Below, one piece after another: positions 54,888-63,844 of a DNA stretch of 64,000 bases. Position numbers and translations under genes: made by a program. Positions within the stretch are counted from its first letter, which is position 1. Every line of letters begins with the position of its first letter. The notes beneath the pieces were generated by a model. The model worked only from the letters and a program-made list of their open reading frames with translations, searched no databases and had not been told where the DNA came from. Source of the DNA: Anaerobium acetethylicum (lineage in GTDB: Bacteria; Bacillota; Clostridia; Lachnospirales; Lachnospiraceae); contig NZ_FMKA01000008.1 in NCBI RefSeq assembly GCF_900096945.1, positions 62,001 through 126,000 of the forward strand. The letters run 5' to 3'.

Positions 54888-54974
54888 ATGCTGTTCAGGC
54901 TTCATAACACGATTCGTTTTAGAAGCTTTATTAGAGAGGGAACTATAAAGCTTTTTAATACTGGGGAGTATTGA
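54888..54974 (+). CDS. Candidate 28-residue basic peptide
   Basis: ATG at 54888 with GAAGG about 5 bases upstream opens a frame MLFRLHNTIRFRSFIREG.. ending TGA at 54974. The peptide is basic and amphipathic (Arg and Phe rich). It lies between a promoter-like element and a strong terminator, which is the only reason to list it; the region could as well be a non-coding RNA. No family was recognised. Confidence 0.25.
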   Translation: MLFRLHNTIRFRSFIREGTIKLFNTGEY

Positions 54975-54997
54975 AAGATATAAACGAAAAAAATGCG

Positions 54998-55048
54998 GCA
55001 AAAAGGCCGGTTCTGAAATTAAGGGGATTTCAGGATCGGCCTTTTTGC
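54998..55048. terminator. Bidirectional terminator between the small transcript and the DUF1294 gene
   Basis: GCAAAAAGGCCGG-TTCTGAAAT, 7-base loop, ATTTCAGGATCGGCCTTTTTGC. A strong symmetric stem with T-runs on both strands. Confidence 0.9.
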
Positions 55049-55101
55049 GTCCATTTCAGGCATTCCTGACAGTTATCCCCCAGGGATAAGCAGGAAGCCG
55101 T

Positions 55102-55392
55102 TCAGGGTCTGAATACAATGAAATATCCGGCAGCGGCAGTAAGCTGAAGAAGAAGGATGACAGGCATGCCGATGGTAAAGGATGTATGTTTTGTCTTGTG
55201 GCGGAATGTACGCATGCCAAGGATTGACCCGATGCTGCCGCCCAGGATGGCAATTCCGAAAAGTCTTGCCTCAGGAACCCGCCAGAGTTTGTTTTTTGCT
55301 TTGTGCTTATCGATGCCCATAGAAATGAACCCAGCCAGGTTCAGAGCTGACAGGTATATAAGCAGCCAGGTTGAAATATGTTCTGATATCAT
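55102..55392 (-). CDS. DUF1294 small membrane protein
   Basis: A 96-residue integral membrane protein of a widespread family without known function. Hydrophobic segments at about 8-25, 44-60 and 72-90; the family phrase SMGIDKHKAKNKLWRVPE and GGSIGSILGMRTFRHKTKH lies between them. The ATG at 55392 has AGGAG 8 bases ahead; a TTG two codons earlier is less likely. It stands alone, converging on the strong terminator. Confidence 0.92.
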   Translation of the reverse strand: MISEHISTWLLIYLSALNLAGFISMGIDKHKAKNKLWRVPEARLFGIAILGGSIGSILGMRTFRHKTKHTSFTIGMPVILLLQLTAAAGYFIVFRP

Positions 55393-55660
55393 TTGCAATT
55401 CTCCTGTATCTGATCATTAAAAAGAATGAGTTTCTGCCGGCAAAGCCAAAAAGTTTGACCTGTATGAAGACAGCCGGTAATTCAGTATACAAAAATAGAG
55501 GGCCTGCGTCAACCATCACTGTTTAGTTATAAAAATTAAACAAACCGGCAAAGAAATTTGCAATGTTAATGTGTTAAAGTCCTAAATTGGTTTTGTAGTA
55601 TTTCATTCTTAAATATTCTATGATATAATGTAAAAAAATTCATATTTGGAGGTAAATATA

Positions 55661-56899
55661 ATGTATTCTTTTGAAGAAATAGTATCAGTCGATCCAGAAG
55701 TTGCTGAGGGGATTACAAAAGAAATTGGCAGACAGAATGACCATATCGAATTAATCGCTTCAGAAAATTTTGTCAGCAAAGCGGTAATGGCGGCAATGGG
55801 AAGCCCGTTAACCAATAAATACGCAGAAGGATACCCTGGAAAAAGATACTATGGCGGCTGCGAATATGTAGACGTTGTTGAGAATCTTGCTATTGAAAGA
55901 GCAAAGAAAATCTTCGGATGCGATTATGTTAACGTACAGCCACATTCAGGAGCGCAGGCAAATATGGCAGTCTTTTTTGCCATGGTTAAGCCAGGCGATA
56001 CTGTAATGGGCATGAACCTCGCACATGGCGGACATCTTACTCATGGAAGCCCTGTAAATATGTCGGGAAGCTATTTTAATATCGTTCCTTACGGAGTAGA
56101 TGACAATGGTTTTATCGATTATGATGAACTCAGAAGAATCGCCATTGAATCAAAACCGAAACTGATTGTAGCAGGTGCCAGTGCATATGCCCGTACGATC
56201 GATTTTAAAAAATTCAGGGAAGTTGCAGATGAAGTGGGCGCATATCTGATGGTTGATATGGCACATATCGCCGGACTTGTTGCAGCAGGCGTTCATCCAA
56301 GCCCAATGCCTTATGCTGACGTTGTAACAACTACGACACATAAGACTTTAAGAGGACCAAGAGGCGGTATGATTCTTGCAAATCAGGAAGCAGCAGATAA
56401 ATTCAACTTCAATAAAGCTGTGTTCCCGGGAATCCAGGGCGGTCCTTTGATGCATGTGATTGCAGCGAAGGCAGTTTCCTTCAAAGAAGCATTAGATGAC
56501 AGCTTCAAAACATACCAGGAAAATGTCGTGAAGAACGCACAGGCTCTTGCAGAAGGCCTTATGTCAAGAGGAATCAAGCTTGTTTCAGGCGGAACTGACA
56601 ACCATCTTATGCTTGTTGACCTGACTTCAGTGGGAATCACAGGCAAAGAAGCTGAAAAAATCTTAGATGCAGCAAACATTACCTGTAACAAGAATACAAT
56701 CCCTAATGATCCAGCGTCACCATTCGTAACAAGCGGCATCAGGCTTGGAACTCCTGCTGTTACCACACGTGGAATGAATGAAGCGGATATGGATGTTATT
56801 GCTGAAGCGATTTCTTTATTATTAAAGGATGTAGAAGCGAACAGAGAAACTGCTATGGCGCTTGTAAAAGGCTTAACAGACAAGTACCCTTTATACTAA
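55661..56899 (+). CDS. glyA: Serine hydroxymethyltransferase
   Basis: A 412-residue PLP enzyme converting serine and tetrahydrofolate to glycine and methylene-tetrahydrofolate. [15 protein letters not shown] opens it, the PLP Lys is in [15 protein letters not shown] (about residue 228), and [15 protein letters not shown] lies near the C-terminus. The ATG at 55661 has TGGAGG 8 bases upstream, and TATAAT is at 55624-55629. No riboswitch was seen in the short leader. Confidence 0.98.
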   Translation: MYSFEEIVSVDPEVAEGITKEIGRQNDHIELIASENFVSKAVMAAMGSPLTNKYAEGYPGKRYYGGCEYVDVVENLAIERAKKIFGCDYVNVQPHSGAQANMAVFFAMVKPGDTVMGMNLAHGGHLTHGSPVNMSGSYFNIVPYGVDDNGFIDYDELRRIAIESKPKLIVAGASAYARTIDFKKFREVADEVGAYLMVDMAHIAGLVAAGVHPSPMPYADVVTTTTHKTLRGPRGGMILANQEAADKFNFNKAVFPGIQGGPLMHVIAAKAVSFKEALDDSFKTYQENVVKNAQALAEGLMSRGIKLVSGGTDNHLMLVDLTSVGITGKEAEKILDAANITCNKNTIPNDPASPFVTSGIRLGTPAVTTRGMNEADMDVIAEAISLLLKDVEANRETAMALVKGLTDKYPLY

Positions 56900-56908
56900 G
56901 CAGAGGAT

Positions 56909-56947
56909 AACTATTCAGGACTATGTCCTTCATAGCCCTGAATAGTT
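56909..56947. repeat. Hairpin repeat after glyA, GTAACTATTCAGGAC family
   Basis: AACTATTCAGG..CTATG, loop TCCTT, CATAG..CCTGAATAGTT. Same module as at 50833 and the right end of 16293-16433. Confidence 0.8.
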
Positions 56948-56975
56948 TCATCAGAAGCTCATATTAAGTAAATAT

Positions 56976-57026
56976 AAAAGCGGAATGCCTGCGGCTCAAT
57001 AAAGAGCTGAGGCATTCCGCTTTTTA
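56976..57026. terminator. Bidirectional terminator between glyA and the LUD gene
   Basis: AAAAGCGGAATGCCT (56976-56990) with AGGCATTCCGCTTTTT (57010-57025), inner pair GGCTC/GAGCT. Confidence 0.9.
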
Positions 57027-57056
57027 TACTATCGGGAAGTTCTGGCTTGCGGCTCT

Positions 57057-57692
57057 CTAGAAGCCCAGCTCTTCACCGACTAAAATAACCTTGATTCTGT
57101 TCGGTATTTTTGATTTCCTTGTAATTACGGCATTGCAGCAAAGGCAGTCCGGTGAGAGGCAGTCTTCGCATTTGCCCGTGACGGCGCATGGCGTCTTGCT
57201 TCCCAGCCTCTGGGCGTTTGGGGGTGCGGCGAAGTTGCGTACTCTTGCGATTCCCGCATCGACGTCGGTTGCTATTTTATTCATGCCCGCAATTACGATT
57301 ACGTTGTCAGGTCCTGTTATGATGCAGGCAACGCGGTTGCCGTTGCCGTCTATGTTGATAAGCTGGCCGTCCAGGGTGATGGCATTGGCACTTGTGAGAT
57401 AGTAGTCAGCCATCACGGTTTTGGCATAGATTTCCTTTTTCTCACGCGGAGTCACTGCAGTCATTCTGTCGATCAGTTCCAGGTCCGAATCCTTTAGGAC
57501 ATCCATGATTCCGATTTCGGCAAGAGTAGTTGATCCGCCCCAGGATACAGTAGAGCCTGCAGCGATAAGACCCATGGCTTTTTCTACAGCTGATGCCCGG
57601 TCTTCACAGTAATAGCCTTCGATTCCTCTTTTTGAAAAATTCGTAATGATTGTTTCGGCCTGTTTTTTGTGGCTTTTTTGCTTAGGTGACAT
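57057..57692 (-). CDS. LUD domain protein (LutC/YkgG-like, DUF162)
   Basis: A 211-residue protein of the lactate-utilisation (LUD) fold. Typical features: SWGGSTTLAEIGI, the YYLTSANAITLDGQLINIDGNGNRVA block and GPDNVIVIAGMNKI. A C-terminal Cys cluster, CEDCLSPDCLCC, could bind metal or be redox-active. In lactate operons LutC works with LutA and LutB, but none are near, and stand-alone proteins of this kind are common in Clostridia with unknown role. AGGAG lies 9 bases before the ATG. The degV-like gene is upstream on the same strand, 43 bases away. Confidence 0.92.
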   Translation of the reverse strand: MSPKQKSHKKQAETIITNFSKRGIEGYYCEDRASAVEKAMGLIAAGSTVSWGGSTTLAEIGIMDVLKDSDLELIDRMTAVTPREKKEIYAKTVMADYYLTSANAITLDGQLINIDGNGNRVACIITGPDNVIVIAGMNKIATDVDAGIARVRNFAAPPNAQRLGSKTPCAVTGKCEDCLSPDCLCCNAVITRKSKIPNRIKVILVGEELGF

Positions 57693-57735
57693 ATGATTCA
57701 GCTCCTATCATTTTGATTTTTAAAGGTCACAGGGT

Positions 57736-58626
57736 CTATTGTATAAAATCGTGCTTTTTGACAAAACAGATGCCGATAGCATCAGGGCCTGTGTTTGTGC
57801 CGATTGTAACGCCGATTGTGAATACAGGATAATCGATTTTCCGGCCAATCAGATTTTCGACGGAGACCTTGAACTTTTCAGCTTCGGCATGCGCAGTGCC
57901 AGTTGTAAGAACGAAATCGTACTCGTCATAGCGCTCATTGTTTTCCTCGAAATAGTCCTTCACCATCTGAAGGGTCTTTTCGAGAGATTTGTTTCTCCCT
58001 CTGATTGTCCCGTAGGGAATCAGTTCCTCGTCCTTGAGCTGGATAAGTGGTTTTAGATTAAGCATTGTTCCCGCGAGCGAAGAAACTTTTCCAATCCGGC
58101 CGCCTTTCTGGAGATATTCAAGAGAACCCACGGTGAACATGATGCGGGCTGTCTTTTTGATTTCCGCCAGGGTAGCTGTATTTTTTTCTAAAGAATATCC
58201 AGCTTCCTTCATATAGGCTGCCTGCAGGACGATGAGTCCCTCGCAGGAAGTTGCCTGGATTGAATTGATGACCTCTATTTTGACGTCAGGATAATCTTCT
58301 TCAAGCATAAGCTTTGCATTGACTGCAGCCTGGTAGGAACCGCTGAATCTGGAGTTCAGGCAGATGCATAATATGTCATTTCCGGCATCAATGGCTTTTT
58401 TGAAATGCTTCATATAGTCATGCACTGAAGGAAGCGAAGTTTTCGGAAAGATCTTTTCGGAAGTGAGCCTTTCATAGAACACGGGAATCGACATCTCTTC
58501 GATTTCTTTTTCATAATTCTCCTGGTCAAAGGAAATATAAAAAGGGATGAGTGTGATATCATGCTGATGCAGAATTTCAATCGGGGTATCGCATGCAGAA
58601 TCGCAGAATATTTTGTAATCTTTCAT
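57736..58626 (-). CDS. DegV family fatty-acid-binding protein
   Basis: A 296-residue DegV/FakB-type protein with the complete set of family motifs: KIFCDSACDTP, TSLPSVHDY, CLNSRFSGSYQAA, SLEYLQKGGRIG and the C-terminal THIGTNTGPDA-like segment (ITIGTNTGPDAIG form, here GVTIGTNTGPDAIG). It should bind a fatty acid for FakA. It differs from the DegV protein at 15436, which lacks the C-terminal glycine loop. TAAGGAG lies 7 bases before the ATG. Probably co-transcribed with the LUD gene. Confidence 0.95.
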   Translation of the reverse strand: MKDYKIFCDSACDTPIEILHQHDITLIPFYISFDQENYEKEIEEMSIPVFYERLTSEKIFPKTSLPSVHDYMKHFKKAIDAGNDILCICLNSRFSGSYQAAVNAKLMLEEDYPDVKIEVINSIQATSCEGLIVLQAAYMKEAGYSLEKNTATLAEIKKTARIMFTVGSLEYLQKGGRIGKVSSLAGTMLNLKPLIQLKDEELIPYGTIRGRNKSLEKTLQMVKDYFEENNERYDEYDFVLTTGTAHAEAEKFKVSVENLIGRKIDYPVFTIGVTIGTNTGPDAIGICFVKKHDFIQ

Positions 58627-58649
58627 TTGTAGTCTCCTTATTGCTATAT

Positions 58650-58838
58650 TATGATGTTGGGGTCAAAAGGTATTTTGTCCCCTGATACCTGCGGATTGTT
58701 ACGCACTTTGTGCTCCCACAATCCAAAAAATATTCGGAATCCGCCCTTTTCGGGCTGCTTTCTTATGTTTTGCGGGTCTCAAAGTCATGTTTTTTCATGC
58801 AAGCATGAAACACATGACCTTTTGACCCTGGTATCATA
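58650..58838. repeat. Multi-branched palindromic repeat (189 bp)
   Basis: Outer stem TATGAT (58650-58655) with ATCATA (58833-58838) and GGGTCAAAAGGT (58660-58671) with ACCTTTTGACCC (58817-58828). Inside are GGATTGT/ACAATCC, GCCC/GGGC and TCATGC/GCATGA hairpins. It has the shape of a cloverleaf-like RNA but is not a tRNA. Confidence 0.8.
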
Positions 58839-58945
58839 TTATAGAATGAAATTTCGGGAAGATCAGAGTGACGGTACTGCGAGATGGGCTTCTCTCATAG
58901 GACGTCATTTTATGTGAAAATAAATGATACCAGGGTCATAAGGTC
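58816..58945. repeat. Second palindrome sharing the GACCCTGGTATCAT arm
   Basis: GACCTTTTGACCCTGGTATCAT (first 20 bases quoted in part) at 58816-58837 is the inverse of 58924-58945 with two mismatches. The enclosed 86 bases show no coding sense. The rest of 58627-59265 up to the pepF promoter shows nothing I can name. Confidence 0.7.
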
Positions 58946-59153
58946 AAAACCCTCATGTCCCCGATATCATTTTATTATAGCATAGAAAAAAATAAACCGG
59001 TATCCCAAAACCCAAATTAAACGGGCCTGGTTTATTAAGAGTTTATTAAATTCATGCTATGCGGGCAGGGTGAACTTTAAATTTGGAAGGCACCGTTGAA
59101 GCTGTGGCCAGTAACGTCGGGAGATTTATGTTAAAAAAGAAATGCATGTATAT

Positions 59154-59182
59154 TTGACTTGAAAAATAAAAGCAGTTAAACT
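59154..59182 (+). promoter_or_regulatory. Probable pepF promoter
   Basis: TTGACT at 59154-59159, 17 bases, TAAACT at 59177-59182. Confidence 0.55.
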
Positions 59183-59265
59183 TAGTACAGACCAACTGAT
59201 CAGCTATCGTTTGTGCTGCTGGGTATGAAGGCTGATTACAATACAGAGATAACGGAGGACAGGAA

Positions 59266-61068
59266 ATGGACAATAGAAAATTACCTACAAGAGAAGAAGC
59301 AGACAATCAATATAAATGGGCAATTGAGGATCTTTATGCAGATGATGCGCAATGGGAAAAGGATTTTGAACTCCTGGAGGCAGAGGTTGAAAAGCTGGGC
59401 AGGTTCAAAGGTCATGTTGGTGACAGTGCAGACAGTCTGCTCGAGACGCTTCGTGCAGACGACAGCATATCGAAGATTGCTGAGAAGGTCTATGTCTATG
59501 CAAATCAGAGGCTTCATGAAAATACGGGAAATTCCAAATACCAGGATTATTCGGGGAAGGCCCAGAATATCATGGTCAGGCTTTCGGCAGCAACATCATA
59601 TGTCACTCCAGAGATACTGGACATTCCGGATGCTGTCCTGGCGGAATACCTGGAATCGGAGAATGGGATCAAGGAGTATACCCAGTTTCTTGCAAATATC
59701 GTAAGGCAGAAGAGCCATATACTCAGTCATGAAATGGAAAAGCTTCTTGCTGATATGGGTGAGGTTGCAGAGGGACCAAAGAATATATTCAGCATGTTCA
59801 ACAACGCCGATCTTAAGTTCGGGGAAATAACGGACGAAGAGGGAAAAGCCGTTGAGCTTACCCACGGAAGATATGTTGGATTTCTGGAAAGCAGGAACAG
59901 GGATGTCAGGAGAGAGGCTTTTAAGGCAATGTACAAAGCATACGGGGCATTCAGGAACACCCTGGGAGCATCTTTTTCGGCAAATGTAAAGCAGCAGGTA
60001 TTTTTTTCGAAGACGAGGAAATATCCGTCTTCTCTGGCCGCGGCACTTGATGGAAGCAATGTGCCGGTGGAAGTCTATGATAATCTGATTGAAACTGTAC
60101 ACGGTGGTCTTGATGTCATGCACAGATATGTCGCCCTCAGGAAAAAGCTCCTTGGGGTCGAAGAGCTTCATATGTATGATCTGTATGTGCCGATGGTCGA
60201 GGACGTTACGATGAAAATACCTTTTGAGGAAGCAAAAAAAATCGTGAGGGAAGGTCTCGAACCCCTTGGACAGGATTACCAGGAGCTCCTGGAATGCGGA
60301 TTTAACGGCGGTTGGATAGATGTTTATGAGAACCAGGGGAAACGGAGCGGAGCCTATTCGTGGGGGGCATACGGCACGCATCCATACGTGCTGCTGAACT
60401 ACCAGGACAACCTGAATAACGTATTTACACTTGCCCATGAGATGGGGCATGCCCTTCATTCTTATTACTCCGACGAGGCGCAGCCATACATATATGCAGG
60501 ATACAGGATTTTTGTGGCTGAAGTCGCATCAACCTGCAATGAATCCCTTCTGATCCATCATCTGATTGAAAAGACAGAGGACAGGAAGCAGAAAGCATAT
60601 CTGATCAATTATTTTCTGGAACAGTTCAGGGGAACTCTGTTCAGGCAGACGATGTTCGCTGAGTTTGAAAAGACGGCACATGCAATGGTAGAAGAGGGAA
60701 AGGTGCTGACAGCAGAAAGCCTGTGCGAAGTCTATTATGGCCTTAACAAAAAGTATTTCGGTGAAGCAATAACAGCTGATGAGGAAATTGCTCTTGAATG
60801 GGCAAGGATTCCACATTTCTATACGCCATTTTACGTCTATCAGTATGCGACCGGATTTTCAGCAGCCATTGCCCTTTCACAAAGGATTCTGAAAGAGGGC
60901 GGCATTGCGGTAGAAGATTATAGAAAATTCCTAAAAGGAGGAAGCTCTGATTATCCGATAGAACTGCTGAAAATGGCTGGTGTTGACATGACGGAAAAGA
61001 CGCCGGTAGAGTCTGCACTTAAAGTTTTTGAGAAATATCTTGATAAATTAGAAGAATTGCTTAAATAG
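59266..61068 (+). CDS. pepF: Oligoendopeptidase F (M3 family)
   Basis: A 600-residue zinc peptidase cutting oligopeptides of about 7-20 residues in the cytosol. The zinc motif is TLAHEMGHALHSYYSDE (HExxH near residue 390) with the downstream Glu in VAEVASTCNESLL. FPSYGTHP-like substrate region reads SWGAYGTHPYVLLNY. Length is normal. GGAGG lies 9 bases before the ATG. Transcribed alone. Confidence 0.97.
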   Translation: MDNRKLPTREEADNQYKWAIEDLYADDAQWEKDFELLEAEVEKLGRFKGHVGDSADSLLETLRADDSISKIAEKVYVYANQRLHENTGNSKYQDYSGKAQNIMVRLSAATSYVTPEILDIPDAVLAEYLESENGIKEYTQFLANIVRQKSHILSHEMEKLLADMGEVAEGPKNIFSMFNNADLKFGEITDEEGKAVELTHGRYVGFLESRNRDVRREAFKAMYKAYGAFRNTLGASFSANVKQQVFFSKTRKYPSSLAAALDGSNVPVEVYDNLIETVHGGLDVMHRYVALRKKLLGVEELHMYDLYVPMVEDVTMKIPFEEAKKIVREGLEPLGQDYQELLECGFNGGWIDVYENQGKRSGAYSWGAYGTHPYVLLNYQDNLNNVFTLAHEMGHALHSYYSDEAQPYIYAGYRIFVAEVASTCNESLLIHHLIEKTEDRKQKAYLINYFLEQFRGTLFRQTMFAEFEKTAHAMVEEGKVLTAESLCEVYYGLNKKYFGEAITADEEIALEWARIPHFYTPFYVYQYATGFSAAIALSQRILKEGGIAVEDYRKFLKGGSSDYPIELLKMAGVDMTEKTPVESALKVFEKYLDKLEELLK

Positions 61069-61252
61069 AATCGTATTTTTTTATGAGTCATATCCAAAAG
61101 TCACACATGAAAACTCCTGAAAAACACGAAAACCTGCAATGGATGAAAAATAGACAAGAAGTTTTTCGGAAACGGTTGCAAAAACAGCAAAAAAACTAAA
61201 TAAATTATGCTAGAATAAAAACAATAGAACGTTGTTAAAAAGGATGAAGAGC

Positions 61253-62020
61253 ATGACTTTGTATGAAGCAATTTATGTAAGGAAGACCACAAGAAATTTC
61301 AGCATGGAACCGGTCCGTGGTGAACTAATAAGCAGCATCCTGGAGTATGAAGAAGAACTGATTCCATACAATCCGGATATACAGACGAAAATCGAAATTA
61401 TTGGAAATCAGGATGCAAAAGCCCGTCTGAAAGGCCTCCTTACAGTCAATGCCCCTTACTATCTTGTCCTGTACTCGGAAAAAAAGGAAGGCTGTTTCCT
61501 GAATGCCGGATATATGATGGAGCAGATGGCTCTCTACCTGAATTCCAGAGGGATTGGAGTGTACTGCCTGAGAAATGTTCATGCAAAAAAGGGCTATGAT
61601 ATCAATGAGAATCTGCACGATCTGATCATCCTTGCATTCGGACTTCCAAAGACAGAATTATATAAGACTGCTTATTCTGCAAAAAGACTTGAACTTTCGG
61701 AACTCTGCACCTTTAAAAGTGAGATTGGAAGCAGCATGAAGGCGATTCTGGAGGCAGCAAGACTTGCGCCTTCCAATATGAATCTTCAGCCCTGGCGATT
61801 TGTAGTATATGACAACAGAGTACATGTGTTTATGAAAAAGCCTCCGGTTGCAAATGCGCTCCTGCAGCATATGGCTGAGTTCGATATAGGAATGATGCTG
61901 TCGCATATCATGATTGCAGCGGAGGACATGTGGATCGATATCAGCATCAAAAAGCTTGAGAATATAAACAGCAAATCAATCCCGAATAATGCTTATGTAA
62001 CCAGTATTGCGTTGAAATGA
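61253..62020 (+). CDS. Nitroreductase family protein (TM1586-like)
   Basis: A 255-residue flavoprotein-like protein. The N-terminal TLYEAIYVRKTTRNF and the later AARLAPSNMNLQPWRFVV are FMN-binding nitroreductase motifs; the arrangement of two half-domains in one chain fits the TM1586 type, in which one polypeptide forms the fold normally made by a dimer. Substrate unknown. AAGGA lies 8 bases before the ATG at 61253. An in-frame TTG at 61232 and ATG at 61244 are less likely starts. Confidence 0.88.
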   Translation: MTLYEAIYVRKTTRNFSMEPVRGELISSILEYEEELIPYNPDIQTKIEIIGNQDAKARLKGLLTVNAPYYLVLYSEKKEGCFLNAGYMMEQMALYLNSRGIGVYCLRNVHAKKGYDINENLHDLIILAFGLPKTELYKTAYSAKRLELSELCTFKSEIGSSMKAILEAARLAPSNMNLQPWRFVVYDNRVHVFMKKPPVANALLQHMAEFDIGMMLSHIMIAAEDMWIDISIKKLENINSKSIPNNAYVTSIALK

Positions 62021-62080
62021 AGATAAACGGAAAAATATCGATCAAAAAGGACTTGATCCGGAACCATTAAAAAACAGATG

Positions 62081-62127
62081 ATCGGGCTGCCCTATCAGTT
62101 GATACTGATGGGGCAGCCCGATTATTT
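62081..62127 (+). terminator. Terminator after the nitroreductase gene
   Basis: ATCGGGCTGCCC (62081-62092), inner stem TATCAGT/ACTGATG, GGGCAGCCCGAT (62111-62122), then TATTTAT. Confidence 0.75.
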
Positions 62128-62192
62128 ATAGGATCTGGATACAGGCAGGATTTTGTGCTTAAAAAAAAACATGAAAAATAATACTTTTATAA

Positions 62193-62221
62193 TTGACAGA
62201 GCCTGAAAAATATAGTATAGT
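62193..62221 (+). promoter_or_regulatory. tRNA-Gly promoter
   Basis: TTGACA at 62193-62198, 17 bases, TATAGT at 62216-62221, 29 bases ahead of the tRNA. Confidence 0.8.
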
Positions 62222-62250
62222 ATCTATTGTGTCCAGGACACATACAATTT

Positions 62251-62322
62251 GCACGAGTGGCTCAGTGGTGGAGTATCGCCTTGCCAAGGCGAGGGTCGCG
62301 GGTTCGAATCCCGTCTCGTGCT
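62251..62322 (+). tRNA. tRNA-Gly (anticodon GCC)
   Basis: A complete cloverleaf: acceptor GCACGAG/CTCGTGC, D-arm with GGCTCAGTGGTGGAG, anticodon stem CGCCT..AGGCG with loop TTGCCAA, and T-arm CGCGGGTTCGAATCCCG. The discriminator base is T, usual for glycine. The 3' CCA is not encoded. Confidence 0.97.
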
Positions 62323-62337
62323 TACATTGAACACTTA

Positions 62338-62366
62338 AAATCCAGCTGTCTTCAGCTGGATTTTTT
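62338..62366 (+). terminator. Terminator after tRNA-Gly
   Basis: AAATCCAGCTG, loop TCTT, CAGCTGGATTTTTT. Confidence 0.92.
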
Positions 62367-62447
62367 AGTGAGAAAGCACATCCTGAAACTTAGTGAAATC
62401 AAGCGTCAGCCCCGATTGAGCTTAGTTGAATGGATGACTGGATAAGG

Positions 62448-62484
62448 CAGGAAAGCTTGATAATACAAGCTTTCCTGTTTTTTT
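62448..62484 (+). terminator. Second terminator upstream of the integrase 3' end
   Basis: CAGGAAAGCTTG, loop ATAATA, CAAGCTTTCCTG then seven T. On the + strand there is no gene between the two terminators. Confidence 0.9.
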
Positions 62485-62519
62485 GCGTGCAGACAGGTTG
62501 ATTACATTTGATTACATTT

Positions 62520-63800
62520 TCAGCCGGATAAGGCGGCTTCAAGCTTCTCTTCGGTCTGCCTGTCGGTCAGGCGGCTGAAGCAGTAGTTGCCCAGGGTAGT
62601 CCTTTCGTCCTCCTGGCCAACCTGCGCACGTACGAAATTGACGTTGAAGCCCGCATCCAGCAGAGTGGATATGTAGGTCTTGCGGATCTTGTGCATGCTC
62701 TTGGCAAGGATGTTTATGTGGTCGCAGTATTTCCGGACCCTGGCATCGACAGCCCTCGTATGAATCCGTCCCTCCGGCCCTACGAAAATGTAATCGTCCT
62801 CGCGGCAGCCGCTCTGGAGATTCGATTTCCGGATCTCCTTCAGTATCTGCTGGGCTCTCTTCGTGAGGATGATCTCGCGGTCCCCTGCAGTAGTCTTCGC
62901 ATGCTCGACGACCTCGTATCCCCTCTGCTTCCATGACCCGTCCGGCTGCTGCTCCTGGCGCTTTACTTCCATCCGTTGGATGTGGAGACGGTTGCCGTCG
63001 ATGTCGCACCACCTGAGGGCGACAAGCTCCCCGATCCTCACACCTGTCTGGAAAGTCAAGAGAATGGCAAGGGGCGTCGTGCAGGCTGGGTCTGAAGCGA
63101 AATCCGCTTCCGCCTCCTCTTCGATCAGGGGCTGCTCGTCGGTCAAGAATACCTGGGTGTGGTCCGGCTTCTTCCGGGATTTCTGGAGCATCCTGGACTC
63201 CACCTCCACCTTCCGGAATGGATTCTCCTTTAGGATTCCTTTCGTGACGGCATAGTCCAGTTCCTGCCTCATGATAATGGACATGTTGTAGTACTGCGTC
63301 TTTGTCATGCCGTGCTCTTTGATCTTCTGATGGGTCCATTCGTCCAGGGCGAGAAAATCCAGTCTGGTCAGAGGAACGTCGATGATGCTGTCCCCCAAAT
63401 AGTACTTCCGGTAGTCATCATCGATGCGTCTGACGTAGGTGCTAGCATTCGTATGCAGCGCCTTGTAGCCGAGCCATTCCTGGTAAAGGCCTTTCAGTGT
63501 AATGCCCGCATATCTCGCCGCCTCGTCGGCTTCCCCGTAAAAATCACATATGGTTGTCTCCAGCTTTTCTCTCGAGCTTTTTGCGATGAGCCTTCTCTTT
63601 GCTTTCTGGGAGGAATCCGGGAGATAGGTATACCAGCGCCCGTTCTGCCCCTGCCAGATGTCGTACTGGTGTTTTTCTAGTATTGCTTTTTTCTTCTCTT
63701 TCTTCATGGCGTTTCGCACATCATCTAAGTTGATGATATTCTTTTTTTCCATGAATTGCAATAGCGCTAAAAGTTCATTTGCGTCTTTGATAAATATCAC
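62520..63800 (-). CDS. Tyrosine-type site-specific integrase
   Basis: A 426-residue integrase. After an N-terminal region rich in Lys comes a short arm-binding-like part (QNGRWYTYLPDSSQKAKRR), a core-binding SAM-like domain (about 90-200) and the catalytic domain. Catalytic residues: Arg in TGVRIGELVALRW, Lys region at TTAGDRE, HKIRKTY (HxxR) and the Tyr in TTLGNYCFSR. The third position, usually Gly-His, reads VGQEDERTT, so the His is Gln. The GTG at 63800 is adjacent to AGAGGTGAT, an awkward spacing; the true start may differ. It points at tRNA-Gly 200 bases away, the standard place of an element integrated in a tRNA 3' end. No other mobile genes are visible before the window ends. Confidence 0.92.
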   Translation of the reverse strand: MIFIKDANELLALLQFMEKKNIINLDDVRNAMKKEKKKAILEKHQYDIWQGQNGRWYTYLPDSSQKAKRRLIAKSSREKLETTICDFYGEADEAARYAGITLKGLYQEWLGYKALHTNASTYVRRIDDDYRKYYLGDSIIDVPLTRLDFLALDEWTHQKIKEHGMTKTQYYNMSIIMRQELDYAVTKGILKENPFRKVEVESRMLQKSRKKPDHTQVFLTDEQPLIEEEAEADFASDPACTTPLAILLTFQTGVRIGELVALRWCDIDGNRLHIQRMEVKRQEQQPDGSWKQRGYEVVEHAKTTAGDREIILTKRAQQILKEIRKSNLQSGCREDDYIFVGPEGRIHTRAVDARVRKYCDHINILAKSMHKIRKTYISTLLDAGFNVNFVRAQVGQEDERTTLGNYCFSRLTDRQTEEKLEAALSG

Positions 63801-63844
63801 CTCTGTGTATAGGATGACAGACGGGGTTGGTTTTCACGAAAATC

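Noticed and set aside
55393-55660. Glycine riboswitch or other leader control before glyA
   Set aside because: Only a -10 box and ribosome site seen; no conserved aptamer core.
58650-58838. tRNA-like cloverleaf
   Set aside because: Stem lengths and the lack of a T-loop or anticodon arm do not fit any tRNA or tmRNA.
59596-60459. 287-codon frame antisense to pepF
   Set aside because: Lies wholly inside pepF, which has intact zinc motifs; no start signals.
62227-62445. 72-codon frame across tRNA-Gly
   Set aside because: It runs through the tRNA and a terminator; no ribosome site.
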